Origin: a virus
IMG/VR virus record: IMGVR_UViG_3300031695_000038
Span: 1-22,361 of that record
Reading direction: 5' to 3' (one strand)
DNA length: 22,361 nt
Part shown: piece after piece, positions 14,964 to 21,409 of the stretch
How positions within the stretch are numbered: the first letter of the stretch is position 1
How the letters are laid out: each line of letters begins with the position of its first letter
Notes under the pieces: model-generated
What the model saw: the letters and a program-made list of their open reading frames with translations, nothing else
Database searches by the model: none
What the model was told of the DNA's origin: nothing
Translations under genes and position numbers: made by a program

Positions 14964-15074
14964 TTAACCTATCCAACCAAGTACTAAAGCCACGACTACA
15001 ATACCTAGAAATACTGTAAGTGATTTGTTAGCTAATACTTTTGTTATCATATCTTTTATATCTTGCAATCCCAT
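14964..15074 (-). CDS. 36-aa single-pass membrane peptide
   Basis: The frame reads MGLQDIKDMITKVLANKSLT followed by VFLGIVVVALVLGWIG and TAA. The N-terminal half is an amphipathic helix and the C-terminal 16 residues form a hydrophobic segment preceded by a lysine, so it is probably an inner-membrane peptide with its N-terminus in the cytoplasm. AAGGAG lies 6 bases before the ATG, one of the best ribosome-binding sites in this block. It follows the exonuclease gene by 9 bases and is followed directly by the terminator. Peptides of this type can be small holin-like or membrane-toxin proteins, or membrane anchors for replication proteins; the sequence does not decide. Confidence 0.65.
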   Translation of the reverse strand: MGLQDIKDMITKVLANKSLTVFLGIVVVALVLGWIG

Positions 15075-15083
15075 AGTGGCTCC

Positions 15084-15932
15084 TTATTTATTATCAAAGT
15101 AGTTATACACTTCATTAACTTTAGGGTAGTTAACTACATCAACTAAGAACCTAGGTCCAGTTGAATAGGCAAACACCTTCATGTTAGGGAAGCAGTGTTG
15201 TTTGTACACACAGTAACTACATTCCATAGCAAGTTTTGTATTACCTGACTTTCCATCAGGGACTAACTCATAGCATTGCTCTGGTCTTTCATCACTAGCG
15301 ACAACTTCTTTTAGATGCTCTATTCTTTCTTCTATAGGTTCATCGTATTCAAAGTTCTCGAAGTGAGTACATAGGTGTCCGTTGGTTTTATCTATCACTA
15401 ACCAACCACCTTCTTTTACATTGAGAGATGCAGCGTAACCACGTAGCTGGTCTATATAACCAAACGGGTCATCCCATCTTAAGCCACCTTCTTTAAACTT
15501 CTTGAATCCAAAAGGCGCAGCTGTTTTAACATCGATAAGTATATCATCAATCACACAATCCATGCTACCTTTTATTCCATTAACTTCAGCTTTTGCTTGT
15601 TGATGTGTTACTTTATGTCCAGATAATTTAACAAGGGCAAGCACTAACTCTTCTGTTGCGTGTCCATATAGAAACTTCATCAAGGTATTAGGTGTCATCT
15701 TTTCTTTAGACATACCTTTGTCTACATACCAAAGGAATCTATCTTTCCTGCCTATGTTAGACATGCGTAAGGTACGTTTATCTTCATGTACTTTGAGTAC
15801 GTTATCTCTGAGTATAGCTTTCATTGACTCACCAAACTCATTGATGATAGCCTCAGTGTCTACACCTTCAGCTGCTTTACTTGATGCGAGTACTTCATAC
15901 ACATCTTCTATTAAAGTATCTATCTTATTCAT
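15084..15932 (-). CDS. PD-(D/E)XK exonuclease, Cas4/AddB-nuclease-like, with C-terminal cysteine cluster
   Basis: The nuclease core is visible: a helix with TEELVLALVK (94-102), GSMDCVID with D124, ILIDVKTA with the D134-x-K136 motif, then YIDQLRGYA (Y159, Q162) typical of RecB-family motif III. C-terminal ECSYCVYKQHC gives cysteines 238, 241 and 247, with C220 upstream, a pattern like the iron-sulfur cluster of Cas4 and AddB nucleases. The usual N-terminal Cys in the SNIGRxDRxLWY region is replaced by Lys63, so C220 may be the fourth ligand. In T7-like phages an exonuclease (gp6) degrades host DNA and removes primers; this is the likely functional substitute. The ATG overlaps the DUF3310 stop (ATGA) with GGAGG upstream. 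Confidence 0.82.
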   Translation of the reverse strand: MNKIDTLIEDVYEVLASSKAAEGVDTEAIINEFGESMKAILRDNVLKVHEDKRTLRMSNIGRKDRFLWYVDKGMSKEKMTPNTLMKFLYGHATEELVLALVKLSGHKVTHQQAKAEVNGIKGSMDCVIDDILIDVKTAAPFGFKKFKEGGLRWDDPFGYIDQLRGYAASLNVKEGGWLVIDKTNGHLCTHFENFEYDEPIEERIEHLKEVVASDERPEQCYELVPDGKSGNTKLAMECSYCVYKQHCFPNMKVFAYSTGPRFLVDVVNYPKVNEVYNYFDNK

Positions 15933-16147
15933 TTCATATCCTCCATTGGAATGTCCATTTGTGTTTCTATTAGTTTATCTAGATACCATCTAGCTTTTCT
16001 TAAGTCTTGTATCCCGGACTTATCTTTGTATCTAGTTACATACTTGATTATGTTTCCCTCTATAAACGACATCTCATTACTTGTGATGTAGTCTGTTACT
16101 TCTATGCTACCTTTCTGATAGTAGCTTGGTGAAATGTTATTAGCCAT
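15929..16147 (-). CDS. DUF3310-family protein (T7 gp1.7-related domain)
   Basis: The 72-aa protein shows the complete DUF3310 pattern: SYYQKGSIEVTDYI, FIEGNIIKYVTRYKDKSG, then DLRKARWYLDKLI. This small helical domain is found in many phages and, as I recall, in T7 gp1.7, a nucleotide kinase; whether this short form is an enzyme is not known. The start chosen is the ATG overlapping the polymerase stop (TAATG), with GGGAG about 8 bases upstream; an upstream in-frame ATG at 16165 would add six residues but lies in the ribosome-binding sequence itself. The stop overlaps the exonuclease start, giving a tightly coupled polymerase-DUF3310-exonuclease set, consistent with a role in nucleotide supply. 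Confidence 0.85.
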   Translation of the reverse strand: MANNISPSYYQKGSIEVTDYITSNEMSFIEGNIIKYVTRYKDKSGIQDLRKARWYLDKLIETQMDIPMEDMK

Positions 16148-17880
16148 TAGTGTGTCTCCCTCCATGTGTCACCTACTTTATAGTCACCATCCAAAGGACA
16201 GTTCAGTTTAAAATCTTTACCTGCTTTCTTTATACAACTGACAGCTAAGTCACCAAAGAATTCTGCTTGGCTCTCATCTACTTCAGCTTGTATCTCATCA
16301 TGTATCTGTCCTACTAGCTTATACTTTATCTTGTATACCTGAGTAAAATGGTCAAGTAATACCATAGCTCTCTTCATTACAATTGCACCTGCTGATTGTA
16401 GTAATGTATTTAGGGCTGCATGTGGGCTACGTATGTGTAGTACCCTACCATCTAATCCTACAAGTGACCCACTATAAGAATCCTTAACAACTCTAGTTCG
16501 TAGTTTCTTAAGAGCCGGTGTATTTTTAAGGAACTCCTCCTTAAGTCGTTTACCATCCCTAGCTGTTCCTCCGACAACGCTCCCGATTTTACCATCACCT
16601 GCTCCGTATAAGAACGCATAGATAAATGTCTTTGCTTTATCTCTAGTGTCAAGATTTGCAGCTCGTTGATTTGCTGTGTGTATGTCTCCATTGATAACCT
16701 CGTTAGTGTAATCCTCATCATCCATGTAGTGAGCAAGCATCCTAAGTTCTAAGCCTGAAGCATCCATACCTACTAACTTGTATCCTTCTTCTACTGTGAA
16801 TAACTCTCTACATTCTTCACCATAAGGTGAGCTGCTTGATGGTACTTGTGCTAGGTTAGGCTTCGAGTGTGTCATCCTGCCTGTCACAGCACCACACGTA
16901 TTTACATAGCCATGTATCCTATCGTTATCATCGATGGCATCTATCCACGCACCTACTAAACCTAGTCTTTTCTGTATCATTAGGTACTTAGCTATGAGTT
17001 TACCTTCATGTATATCTATGTTCTCTAATACAGTTTCTGATATTATTACTGTACCTAATTCTGTATACTCTTTAGGTATCCATCCAAAGTGTTGTAGGTA
17101 TCTAGCTATCTGTTGTCTACTACCTAGGTTAAACTCTGGGTAGATGTAGTGTCCCCATTCTTTTTTACTGAAGTCTTTCCATTGCGCACCCTTACTCATT
17201 TGTGCTATGAATCGTTTAGATAAAGTGCCATCTTTATTCTCACACTTAGCACCCGGATGATTAAGGTCTATCCATACAGGTAGCGGTGTGAATACCTTAC
17301 GTACTTCATCTTCAGCCATGAACATCTCTTCTTTAAGCGCAGCAAGTAAGTGACTAGCTTTACGGATGTTAAACTTCCAGCCATTGACTGTCTGTTGATG
17401 AGTTATCTTAGCTATCTTATGCTCCATCTCTAGTGCTGTACTTGACATAGCTTTAGAGTTAAGAAGCCTATACAATTTAGCAGTAACTTCTACATCTTGT
17501 TTACAGTACTCACCCATCTCTTGTGTGTAGTGTGTCCAGTCATCATACTCACCTTTAGGGTAGTTCAATCTTGTACCCCACGCAGCTAAGGAATGTCCTC
17601 CTTCTCTACTTGGGTTGTCCAGTCTACTCATCACTAGGGTATCTTCAACAGAACCCCACCAATCGAATCCTAAGAGCTTCTTAAGTACTGGTAAGTCATA
17701 GCCAATTATGTTATGTCCTACTAGAACTTCAGCATCTATCTCTACTAACCAAGCAGGAAAGAACTTAACTGTATCAGGTGTCCAGAACTCAGACACATCC
17801 TGTCCAATTACCTTGGCTGCAATACAGAATATCTCTGTTGGGTCTAAGCCATTAGCTTCTATATCAAATGCTATCTTCAT
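16147..17880 (-). CDS. Family A DNA polymerase, T7 gp5-like, with 3'-5' exonuclease
   Basis: Replicative polymerase. The 3'-5' exonuclease domain (1-140) has FDIEANGL (D6, E8), GHNIIGYDLPVL (Exo II, D62) and YCKQDVEV (Exo III, Y125, D129). The polymerase domain has motif A VGMDASGLELRMLAHY (D373), the O-helix motif RDKAKTFIYAFLYGAGDG (R413, K417, Y421) and motif C QIHDEIQAE (H527-D528-E529). PNLAQVPS and RSPHAALNTLLQSAGA are also close to T7. At 577 aa it is shorter than T7 gp5 (704 aa); the thumb between about 175 and 250 is reduced, so the thioredoxin-binding loop is probably smaller or altered. Tyr421, equivalent to position 762 of E. coli Pol I, is the T7-type residue, which has been linked to lytic lifestyle in marine phages. 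Its start lies inside the preceding small basic gene. Confidence 0.96.
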   Translation of the reverse strand: MKIAFDIEANGLDPTEIFCIAAKVIGQDVSEFWTPDTVKFFPAWLVEIDAEVLVGHNIIGYDLPVLKKLLGFDWWGSVEDTLVMSRLDNPSREGGHSLAAWGTRLNYPKGEYDDWTHYTQEMGEYCKQDVEVTAKLYRLLNSKAMSSTALEMEHKIAKITHQQTVNGWKFNIRKASHLLAALKEEMFMAEDEVRKVFTPLPVWIDLNHPGAKCENKDGTLSKRFIAQMSKGAQWKDFSKKEWGHYIYPEFNLGSRQQIARYLQHFGWIPKEYTELGTVIISETVLENIDIHEGKLIAKYLMIQKRLGLVGAWIDAIDDNDRIHGYVNTCGAVTGRMTHSKPNLAQVPSSSSPYGEECRELFTVEEGYKLVGMDASGLELRMLAHYMDDEDYTNEVINGDIHTANQRAANLDTRDKAKTFIYAFLYGAGDGKIGSVVGGTARDGKRLKEEFLKNTPALKKLRTRVVKDSYSGSLVGLDGRVLHIRSPHAALNTLLQSAGAIVMKRAMVLLDHFTQVYKIKYKLVGQIHDEIQAEVDESQAEFFGDLAVSCIKKAGKDFKLNCPLDGDYKVGDTWRETH

Positions 17881-18010
17881 CCTTCTTCCTCCTCTTCCTT
17901 AGTTTGTCAATCCTTTTCTTTAACTGTCTAAGTATTTTCCTACGTTCAAACCTAGATGCTGATGGTTGTTTACTTCCTCTTAATAAGTCTGGAGTTTTTC
18001 TTGATGTCAT
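17864..18010 (-). CDS. 48-aa highly basic protein between helicase and polymerase
   Basis: The frame starts MTSRKTPDLLRGSKQPSASR and continues FERRKILRQLKKRIDKLRKR then RKKDEDSI. About twenty of 48 residues are Lys or Arg. Its ATG overlaps the TGA of the primase-helicase gene (ATGA) and it overlaps the polymerase start by 17 bases, so it fills exactly the gap between two replication genes. Such packing and the ATGA overlap suggest a translated gene, although the composition is low in complexity and the purine-rich sequence also supplies the polymerase ribosome-binding site. A basic helix of this sort could bind DNA, RNA or the acidic C-terminus of the SSB. I do not recognise it. Confidence 0.62.
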   Translation of the reverse strand: MTSRKTPDLLRGSKQPSASRFERRKILRQLKKRIDKLRKRRKKDEDSI

Positions 18011-19650
18011 GATAGTAACTCCTCTAAATCTACAACTACTTCTGTTAGTCTACCTGTGTCGTTGTCATAATGTATATGTCCAGTCTCTCCAGTGTCACCT
18101 GTGTACCTGTTCTTTAGCACCCTTAGTTTGGTTACGTTCCTCATCCAGTCATCCTCGTGTTGCTGGTTTCTCTCTAGTGCTATCACTATGTTGGACAGCT
18201 GCGCTATGCCTTGGCTGCCACGTAAGTGTGTAAGCGATATCTCTCCACCTTCTTCGTGGGTAACACCTTGCTGTCTGCTTAGATGAGAGATAACAAACAA
18301 ACCTATGTTGGTTTCTACTACTACTTCTCTAAGCTGTGTCATTAGCTGGTCTATACTTCTACGTTCATCTACCTTGGTGTCACCTGACATCACAAGATTA
18401 AGGTGGTCTAGTATTACCCATCTAATGTTTTGTGCTTTAGCCATGAGTCTTATACGACTGACTATCTTTTCTACTGATAGCTCATTACCTTCATACAATG
18501 ACAATGCTTCTTCACCATCTTCTCGTTTGAATAGCTTATCAAAGGCTGCGGTAGCTTGATGCTCTGGATAGTTTTGTCTGACTTCATCTAGGTGATAGGG
18601 TACTGATAGTTCTATACCTACTAAGCCATCGATAGTACGCTCCGTGGTTTCCTCTAGATGTATGATGCCTACCTTATCTTTGGTTGTAGTTAGTAGGTGA
18701 TGCTCTAGCTCTCTGATTACAGATGACTTACCCATACCTGTACCTGATGTGATAGTAACTAACTCACCTAGTCTAAAGCCTTTGGTCTTTTGATTAAGAC
18801 ATACCCAAGGATAAGGTACTGATTGTACATGCGGTCTACTTATCCAGTTATCTTTTACTTCTGTTGCACCTACTATATCACTAGGCATATAAGTCTTGGC
18901 TCGCCACCAACAGTTCTCTAACTCTCTAACTAATCCTGCTTGTAACATATCACTGACATCTTTGTAGCCATCTGGGTAAGACATTATCTTTATCTTATCT
19001 GGACTGAATATCTCTAGTGCTTTATCAATAGCATCTTTACCTGCTTCATCATTATCAAAAGCAAGTACTATCTTATCAAAGGAATCAACAAACTCGAATG
19101 AATCTTTGAGTGACTTGACTACACTCTGCGCACCATTGCGTAAACTAACTGTCGCCCACTTACCATTGAACACTTCAGCTAGTGACATACAATCTATCTC
19201 ACCCTCTGTGATAGTTAGGTACTTACCTCCAGCATCCCATAAACATTCACCAAACAAACCTACATCTTTAAAGCTGCCAGTTATATGAAAGCCTTTCGTA
19301 GCTACATCTCTTGTCTTCCAAGCTGTAATCCTACATGACTTATCTGTGAATGGGTAGTGGTGTTTGATTACCTGACCGTTAGTGCCATACTCTACCTTAA
19401 CTTTGTACTTGGTAGCTATGTCTTTGGATATCTTCCTGTCGGTTATGGCTGCGTGTACACCTTCGACTGCTGCTTCTGTGTTCTTCTTGAACCTTGGCTT
19501 GTAGCTTGGTGTTGAGTTGTCGTCTTCAAATACATGGTACTCACAAGCAAAGCAATGCTTGGCTCCAGTATCATAGACATGTAGGTTGTCACCTTTGGTA
19601 TCGTTGCCTAGTTCTCTACATTTAGGACAAGCTTCTTTATGTTCTTTCAT
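18007..19650 (-). CDS. Primase-helicase, T7 gp4-like
   Basis: Bifunctional primase and replicative helicase. With the ATG start (547 aa), the N-terminal zinc ribbon has C8-x2-C11 and C33-x2-C36; the TOPRIM primase core has TEGEIDCMS (E149) and LAFDNDEAG (D199, D201), followed by KDVSDMLQ. The RecA-like helicase has Walker A SGTGMGKSS (K308), Walker B WVILDHLNLV (D415), and RVLKNRYTGDTG with the arginine finger R515, all as in T7 gp4 (566 aa). The start is taken at ATG 19650 because GGAGGAGG precedes it by 2-4 bases; a TTG four codons earlier lies within that ribosome-binding sequence. The gene ends with an ATGA overlap into the 48-aa basic gene and then the polymerase. The leader may be structured. 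Confidence 0.95.
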   Translation of the reverse strand: MKEHKEACPKCRELGNDTKGDNLHVYDTGAKHCFACEYHVFEDDNSTPSYKPRFKKNTEAAVEGVHAAITDRKISKDIATKYKVKVEYGTNGQVIKHHYPFTDKSCRITAWKTRDVATKGFHITGSFKDVGLFGECLWDAGGKYLTITEGEIDCMSLAEVFNGKWATVSLRNGAQSVVKSLKDSFEFVDSFDKIVLAFDNDEAGKDAIDKALEIFSPDKIKIMSYPDGYKDVSDMLQAGLVRELENCWWRAKTYMPSDIVGATEVKDNWISRPHVQSVPYPWVCLNQKTKGFRLGELVTITSGTGMGKSSVIRELEHHLLTTTKDKVGIIHLEETTERTIDGLVGIELSVPYHLDEVRQNYPEHQATAAFDKLFKREDGEEALSLYEGNELSVEKIVSRIRLMAKAQNIRWVILDHLNLVMSGDTKVDERRSIDQLMTQLREVVVETNIGLFVISHLSRQQGVTHEEGGEISLTHLRGSQGIAQLSNIVIALERNQQHEDDWMRNVTKLRVLKNRYTGDTGETGHIHYDNDTGRLTEVVVDLEELLS

Positions 19651-19762
19651 ATCCTCCTCCAAGGTTATAGTTTTATTAGTGGTTACTTAGGTTAACCAAT
19701 CCCACATACTTTTGAGGAGGAGGGAGGCTAGGCATGTGAGCTAGCTACCTTCTCCTTATATC
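19651..19762 (-). other. Non-coding gap between SSB and primase-helicase
   Basis: This is one of the longest gaps in a very compact block. It holds the pyrimidine tract and inverted repeats described for the leader, an AAGGAGAAGG sequence near 19750 with no start codon at proper distance, and a weak GCTAG/CTAGC inverted repeat. No clear promoter or terminator is seen. Confidence 0.6.
19653..19723 (-). promoter_or_regulatory. Possible leader structure that hides the primase-helicase ribosome-binding site
   Basis: On the minus-strand transcript, CCUCCUCC (19723-19716) is an exact complement of the helicase ribosome-binding site GGAGGAGG (19660-19653). The 55 bases between them hold a second hairpin, TGGTTA (19698-19693) with TAACCA (19685-19680). 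Folding would place the start codon next to an 8-bp GC-rich stem and could limit helicase translation. It is also possible that the pyrimidine tract occurs by chance. Confidence 0.4.
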
Positions 19763-20158
19763 TTATACTGGGTTGTCTTCAAAGAACTGGTCGTCAGCTT
19801 CTTTCTGTCCCTCGTATCCTTCACCTACTTGTAACAATAGAACACGCTTAGCATAAGGTACTTGACCAGCTGTCGGATGTTCTTTAGTTGTGTACTCTAC
19901 TCTCACGGTAGAGCCACTAGGTATTTCATCATGCCAACGTTCATTCTTTGCTGTAAAAACAGGTATCTCATAGCGACTAGTGAACTTTCTGATTGGCTCT
20001 CCCTCGTACTCTTTAATCTTTACACCTTGTTTACCTAGAAGCGCTGCTTCTTTCTCATCCAGAGTTATCTGTAAAGAATACTTATCAGTTGATTGACCTT
20101 GGTACGTGTCGAACTGGGTCAACGCTGAGTTAAAGATTGTGGTTCCTTGTACTAACAT
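19763..20158 (-). CDS. Single-stranded DNA-binding protein, T7 gp2.5-like
   Basis: The 131-residue protein has the beta-rich layout of an OB fold (KYSLQITLDEKEAA, FTSRYEIPVFTAKN, STVRVEYTTKEH, YAKRVLLLQVG) and ends in an acidic tail with an aromatic pair (EADDQFFEDNPV), the part that in gp2.5-type and bacterial SSB proteins contacts polymerase and helicase. It lies immediately before the primase-helicase in transcription order, as expected for a replication operon. It is shorter than T7 gp2.5 (232 aa) but similar to SSBs of marine podoviruses. AGGAG lies about 6 bases before the ATG. The assignment is by fold pattern, acidic tail and neighbours. Confidence 0.78.
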   Translation of the reverse strand: MLVQGTTIFNSALTQFDTYQGQSTDKYSLQITLDEKEAALLGKQGVKIKEYEGEPIRKFTSRYEIPVFTAKNERWHDEIPSGSTVRVEYTTKEHPTAGQVPYAKRVLLLQVGEGYEGQKEADDQFFEDNPV

Positions 20159-20181
20159 TTACTACTCCTATATATTTATAG

Positions 20182-20391
20182 TTAATCATGCTGCCAATCT
20201 GTGTTAGCTATGTAATCGCTATAGCCTATCAGGTATATTTCTTTCTCAGCAACATCCTCTTTATTATGTAATGTAAACTTTCGCATAGGTCTATCATCTC
20301 GGCAGTCTTGCCAGCCTAATCTATAATACTTAGGCTTATCGTTTAGATAGTCAGACTCATCTTCTAAGTTTATCATGCCATAATTCTCCAT
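20182..20391 (-). CDS. Small hypothetical protein, 69 aa
   Basis: Not recognised. The protein is acidic and aromatic-rich (LEDESDYLNDKPKYYRLGW, QDCRDDRPMRK, EIYLIGYSDYIAN), without membrane segment or signal peptide. Its ATG overlaps the TGA of the upstream gene (TGATG), and the SSB gene follows 23 bases after its stop. Several such small early genes in lytic phages encode host-takeover proteins, but nothing in the sequence shows a specific role. Confidence 0.68.
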   Translation of the reverse strand: MENYGMINLEDESDYLNDKPKYYRLGWQDCRDDRPMRKFTLHNKEDVAEKEIYLIGYSDYIANTDWQHD

Positions 20392-20585
20392 CAGTTTATA
20401 GTAGGTGTACCTTCTACATATCTAATGCTATCTCTCTCGTGGAAAGGTAACTGCTCTAGTGCCAGAGTAAGCAACTGTTCAGTAGTATAATCTTCTACCT
20501 TATCGTATGCTTCTTCTTGACTTTTACTTGGCACACCTAACATAATATCCATGTTGATTATTACATCGTGCATTTTATCTTTCAT
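20391..20585 (-). CDS. Small hypothetical protein, 64 aa
   Basis: The start is set at the ATG at 20585 because AGGAG stands 5 bases before it and it lies after the stop of the upstream gene; a longer frame to 20708 would run through that gene in another frame and is unlikely. The product begins MKDKMHDVIINMDIMLGV and has a helical middle with EEAYDKVEDYTTEQLLTLAL. It is soluble and not recognised. The TGA stop overlaps the next ATG (TGATG). It may be expressed from the possible promoter just upstream. Confidence 0.68.
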   Translation of the reverse strand: MKDKMHDVIINMDIMLGVPSKSQEEAYDKVEDYTTEQLLTLALEQLPFHERDSIRYVEGTPTIN

Positions 20586-20609
20586 TCTTACTCCTATTTT
20601 AGCATACTT

Positions 20610-20640
20610 ATTATATAAATAATTACCACTTACCAAACAA
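20610..20640 (-). promoter_or_regulatory. Possible sigma-70-type promoter
   Basis: On the minus strand a perfect TATAAT lies at 20615-20610 about 24 bases before the ATG at 20585. A poor -35 match (TTTGGT at 16 bases, or TTGTTT at 19 bases) stands upstream, inside the end of the helix-turn-helix gene. In AT-rich DNA a TATAAT can occur by chance, so confidence is low. Confidence 0.3.
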
Positions 20641-20865
20641 AAGTTTAAGTAGTTCGGGTGATAAGTCTTTATAGATTTCATCATAGGTAGACACTCGTTG
20701 GTCGTCACCTTTTCTATATCCTGCTGGTCTAGATAACTCAGACAAGTCCATAGTTGTTCTCATTCTATAGTATAGTCGTTGTCTATCTAAACCAGTAGCT
20801 ATTTCTAACTCTCTAATAGTATACATCTTACCATTGTTTAGCATATAGGATTTAATTTCTGGCAT
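20623..20865 (-). CDS. Small protein with helix-turn-helix, putative regulator
   Basis: Residues about 14-36 (MYTIRELEIATGLDRQRLYY, then RMR) have the look of a helix-turn-helix: a first helix with IRELEIATG, a turn, and a recognition helix DRQRLYYRMR, as in excisionase/MerR-like small DNA-binding proteins. The rest (DLSELSRPAGYRKGDDQ, then a C-terminal helix with LSPELLKLLFGKW) is short. At 80 aa it could be a transcriptional switch protein of the early block. The ATG overlaps the upstream TGA (TGATG). There is no repressor/integrase context, so a lysogeny role is unlikely. The DNA-binding call is from the motif alone. Confidence 0.68.
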   Translation of the reverse strand: MPEIKSYMLNNGKMYTIRELEIATGLDRQRLYYRMRTTMDLSELSRPAGYRKGDDQRVSTYDEIYKDLSPELLKLLFGKW

Positions 20866-21164
20866 CAGGGTGTGTAGATAACTTTCTCAGACTCATTGAA
20901 GTCATCTATATTTATACCGGGTTCAGTATTAGAAGCATGTTGAATCTCACATACAGGGCAAAGCAACATTTCAATTTGCTCTTCAGCTTCATAGCTTTCA
21001 TCTATGATACAAGTAGCAGCTCGTTCATCGTAGTCGTAGTCATCATTCCATACATTAGACTTAGCTAATTCAATAGCTTCATCTTCAGTTTCGGCTTCTA
21101 CTTGTACTTCAAATATTGCTTCACGCTTTAACTCTACTTTTATATCCCAAGTCTTCTCGCTCAT
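20865..21164 (-). CDS. Small acidic protein with CxxC motif, DpnD/PcfM-like N-terminus
   Basis: The N-terminal part (TWDIKVELKREAIFEVQVEA, then ETEDEAIELAK) resembles the small beta-alpha domain of DpnD/PcfM-type or related 'EAxELA' phage proteins, in which a strand is followed by a helix with the EDEAIELA pattern. The middle is very acidic (NDDYDYDERA), and C69-P-V-C72 forms a CxxC that could bind zinc with a third cysteine at 52. The role is unknown. ATGA overlap with the upstream gene and TGATG overlap with the helix-turn-helix gene show that it is part of the coupled early operon. Confidence 0.65.
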   Translation of the reverse strand: MSEKTWDIKVELKREAIFEVQVEAETEDEAIELAKSNVWNDDYDYDERAATCIIDESYEAEEQIEMLLCPVCEIQHASNTEPGINIDDFNESEKVIYTP

Positions 21165-21409
21165 TTCTTTTTCTCCGGTATAGTTACATCACTCCAGTGG
21201 TGTTCACCTCTTTCAAAACCTAGGTGCATCATTGCGTAGGACAAGTCATCTAACTTTCTAACGTCACTAAGATACAAGTCATGTGTCTCACTCATCATCA
21301 TCAAAGCATCTCTTAGTTTATTAAAACCTAGACATATTCTTTTGTATTGTTCTAAGTCTATACTAATTGTAGCTCTATCTTTTGTGTACTTAACTGTTGG
21401 TTGCTTCAT
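21161..21409 (-). CDS. Small hypothetical protein, 82 aa
   Basis: Not recognised. It is a charged, helical protein (ISIDLEQYKRICLGFNKLRD, SDVRKLDDLSYAMMHLGFE) with a lysine-rich end (IPEKKK) and no membrane segment. Both ends overlap neighbours by four bases (ATGA), upstream with the DUF932 gene and downstream with the CxxC gene, so it is almost surely translated. The position suggests an early gene. Confidence 0.7.
   Translation of the reverse strand: MKQPTVKYTKDRATISIDLEQYKRICLGFNKLRDALMMMSETHDLYLSDVRKLDDLSYAMMHLGFERGEHHWSDVTIPEKKK

Noticed and set aside
16458-16736. 92-codon frame inside the polymerase gene on the same strand
   Set aside because: It is a shifted reading of the polymerase motif A-B region, which is fully conserved in the main frame.
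19676-19735. 19-codon frame (MPSLPPPQKYVGLVNLSNH) between SSB and helicase
   Set aside because: The nearest AAGG is 14 or more bases away and the proline codons come from the pyrimidine tract; treated as leader sequence.
20586-20708. Longer N-terminus for the 64-aa gene
   Set aside because: It would overlap the helix-turn-helix gene in another frame, and AGGAG stands right before the ATG at 20585.
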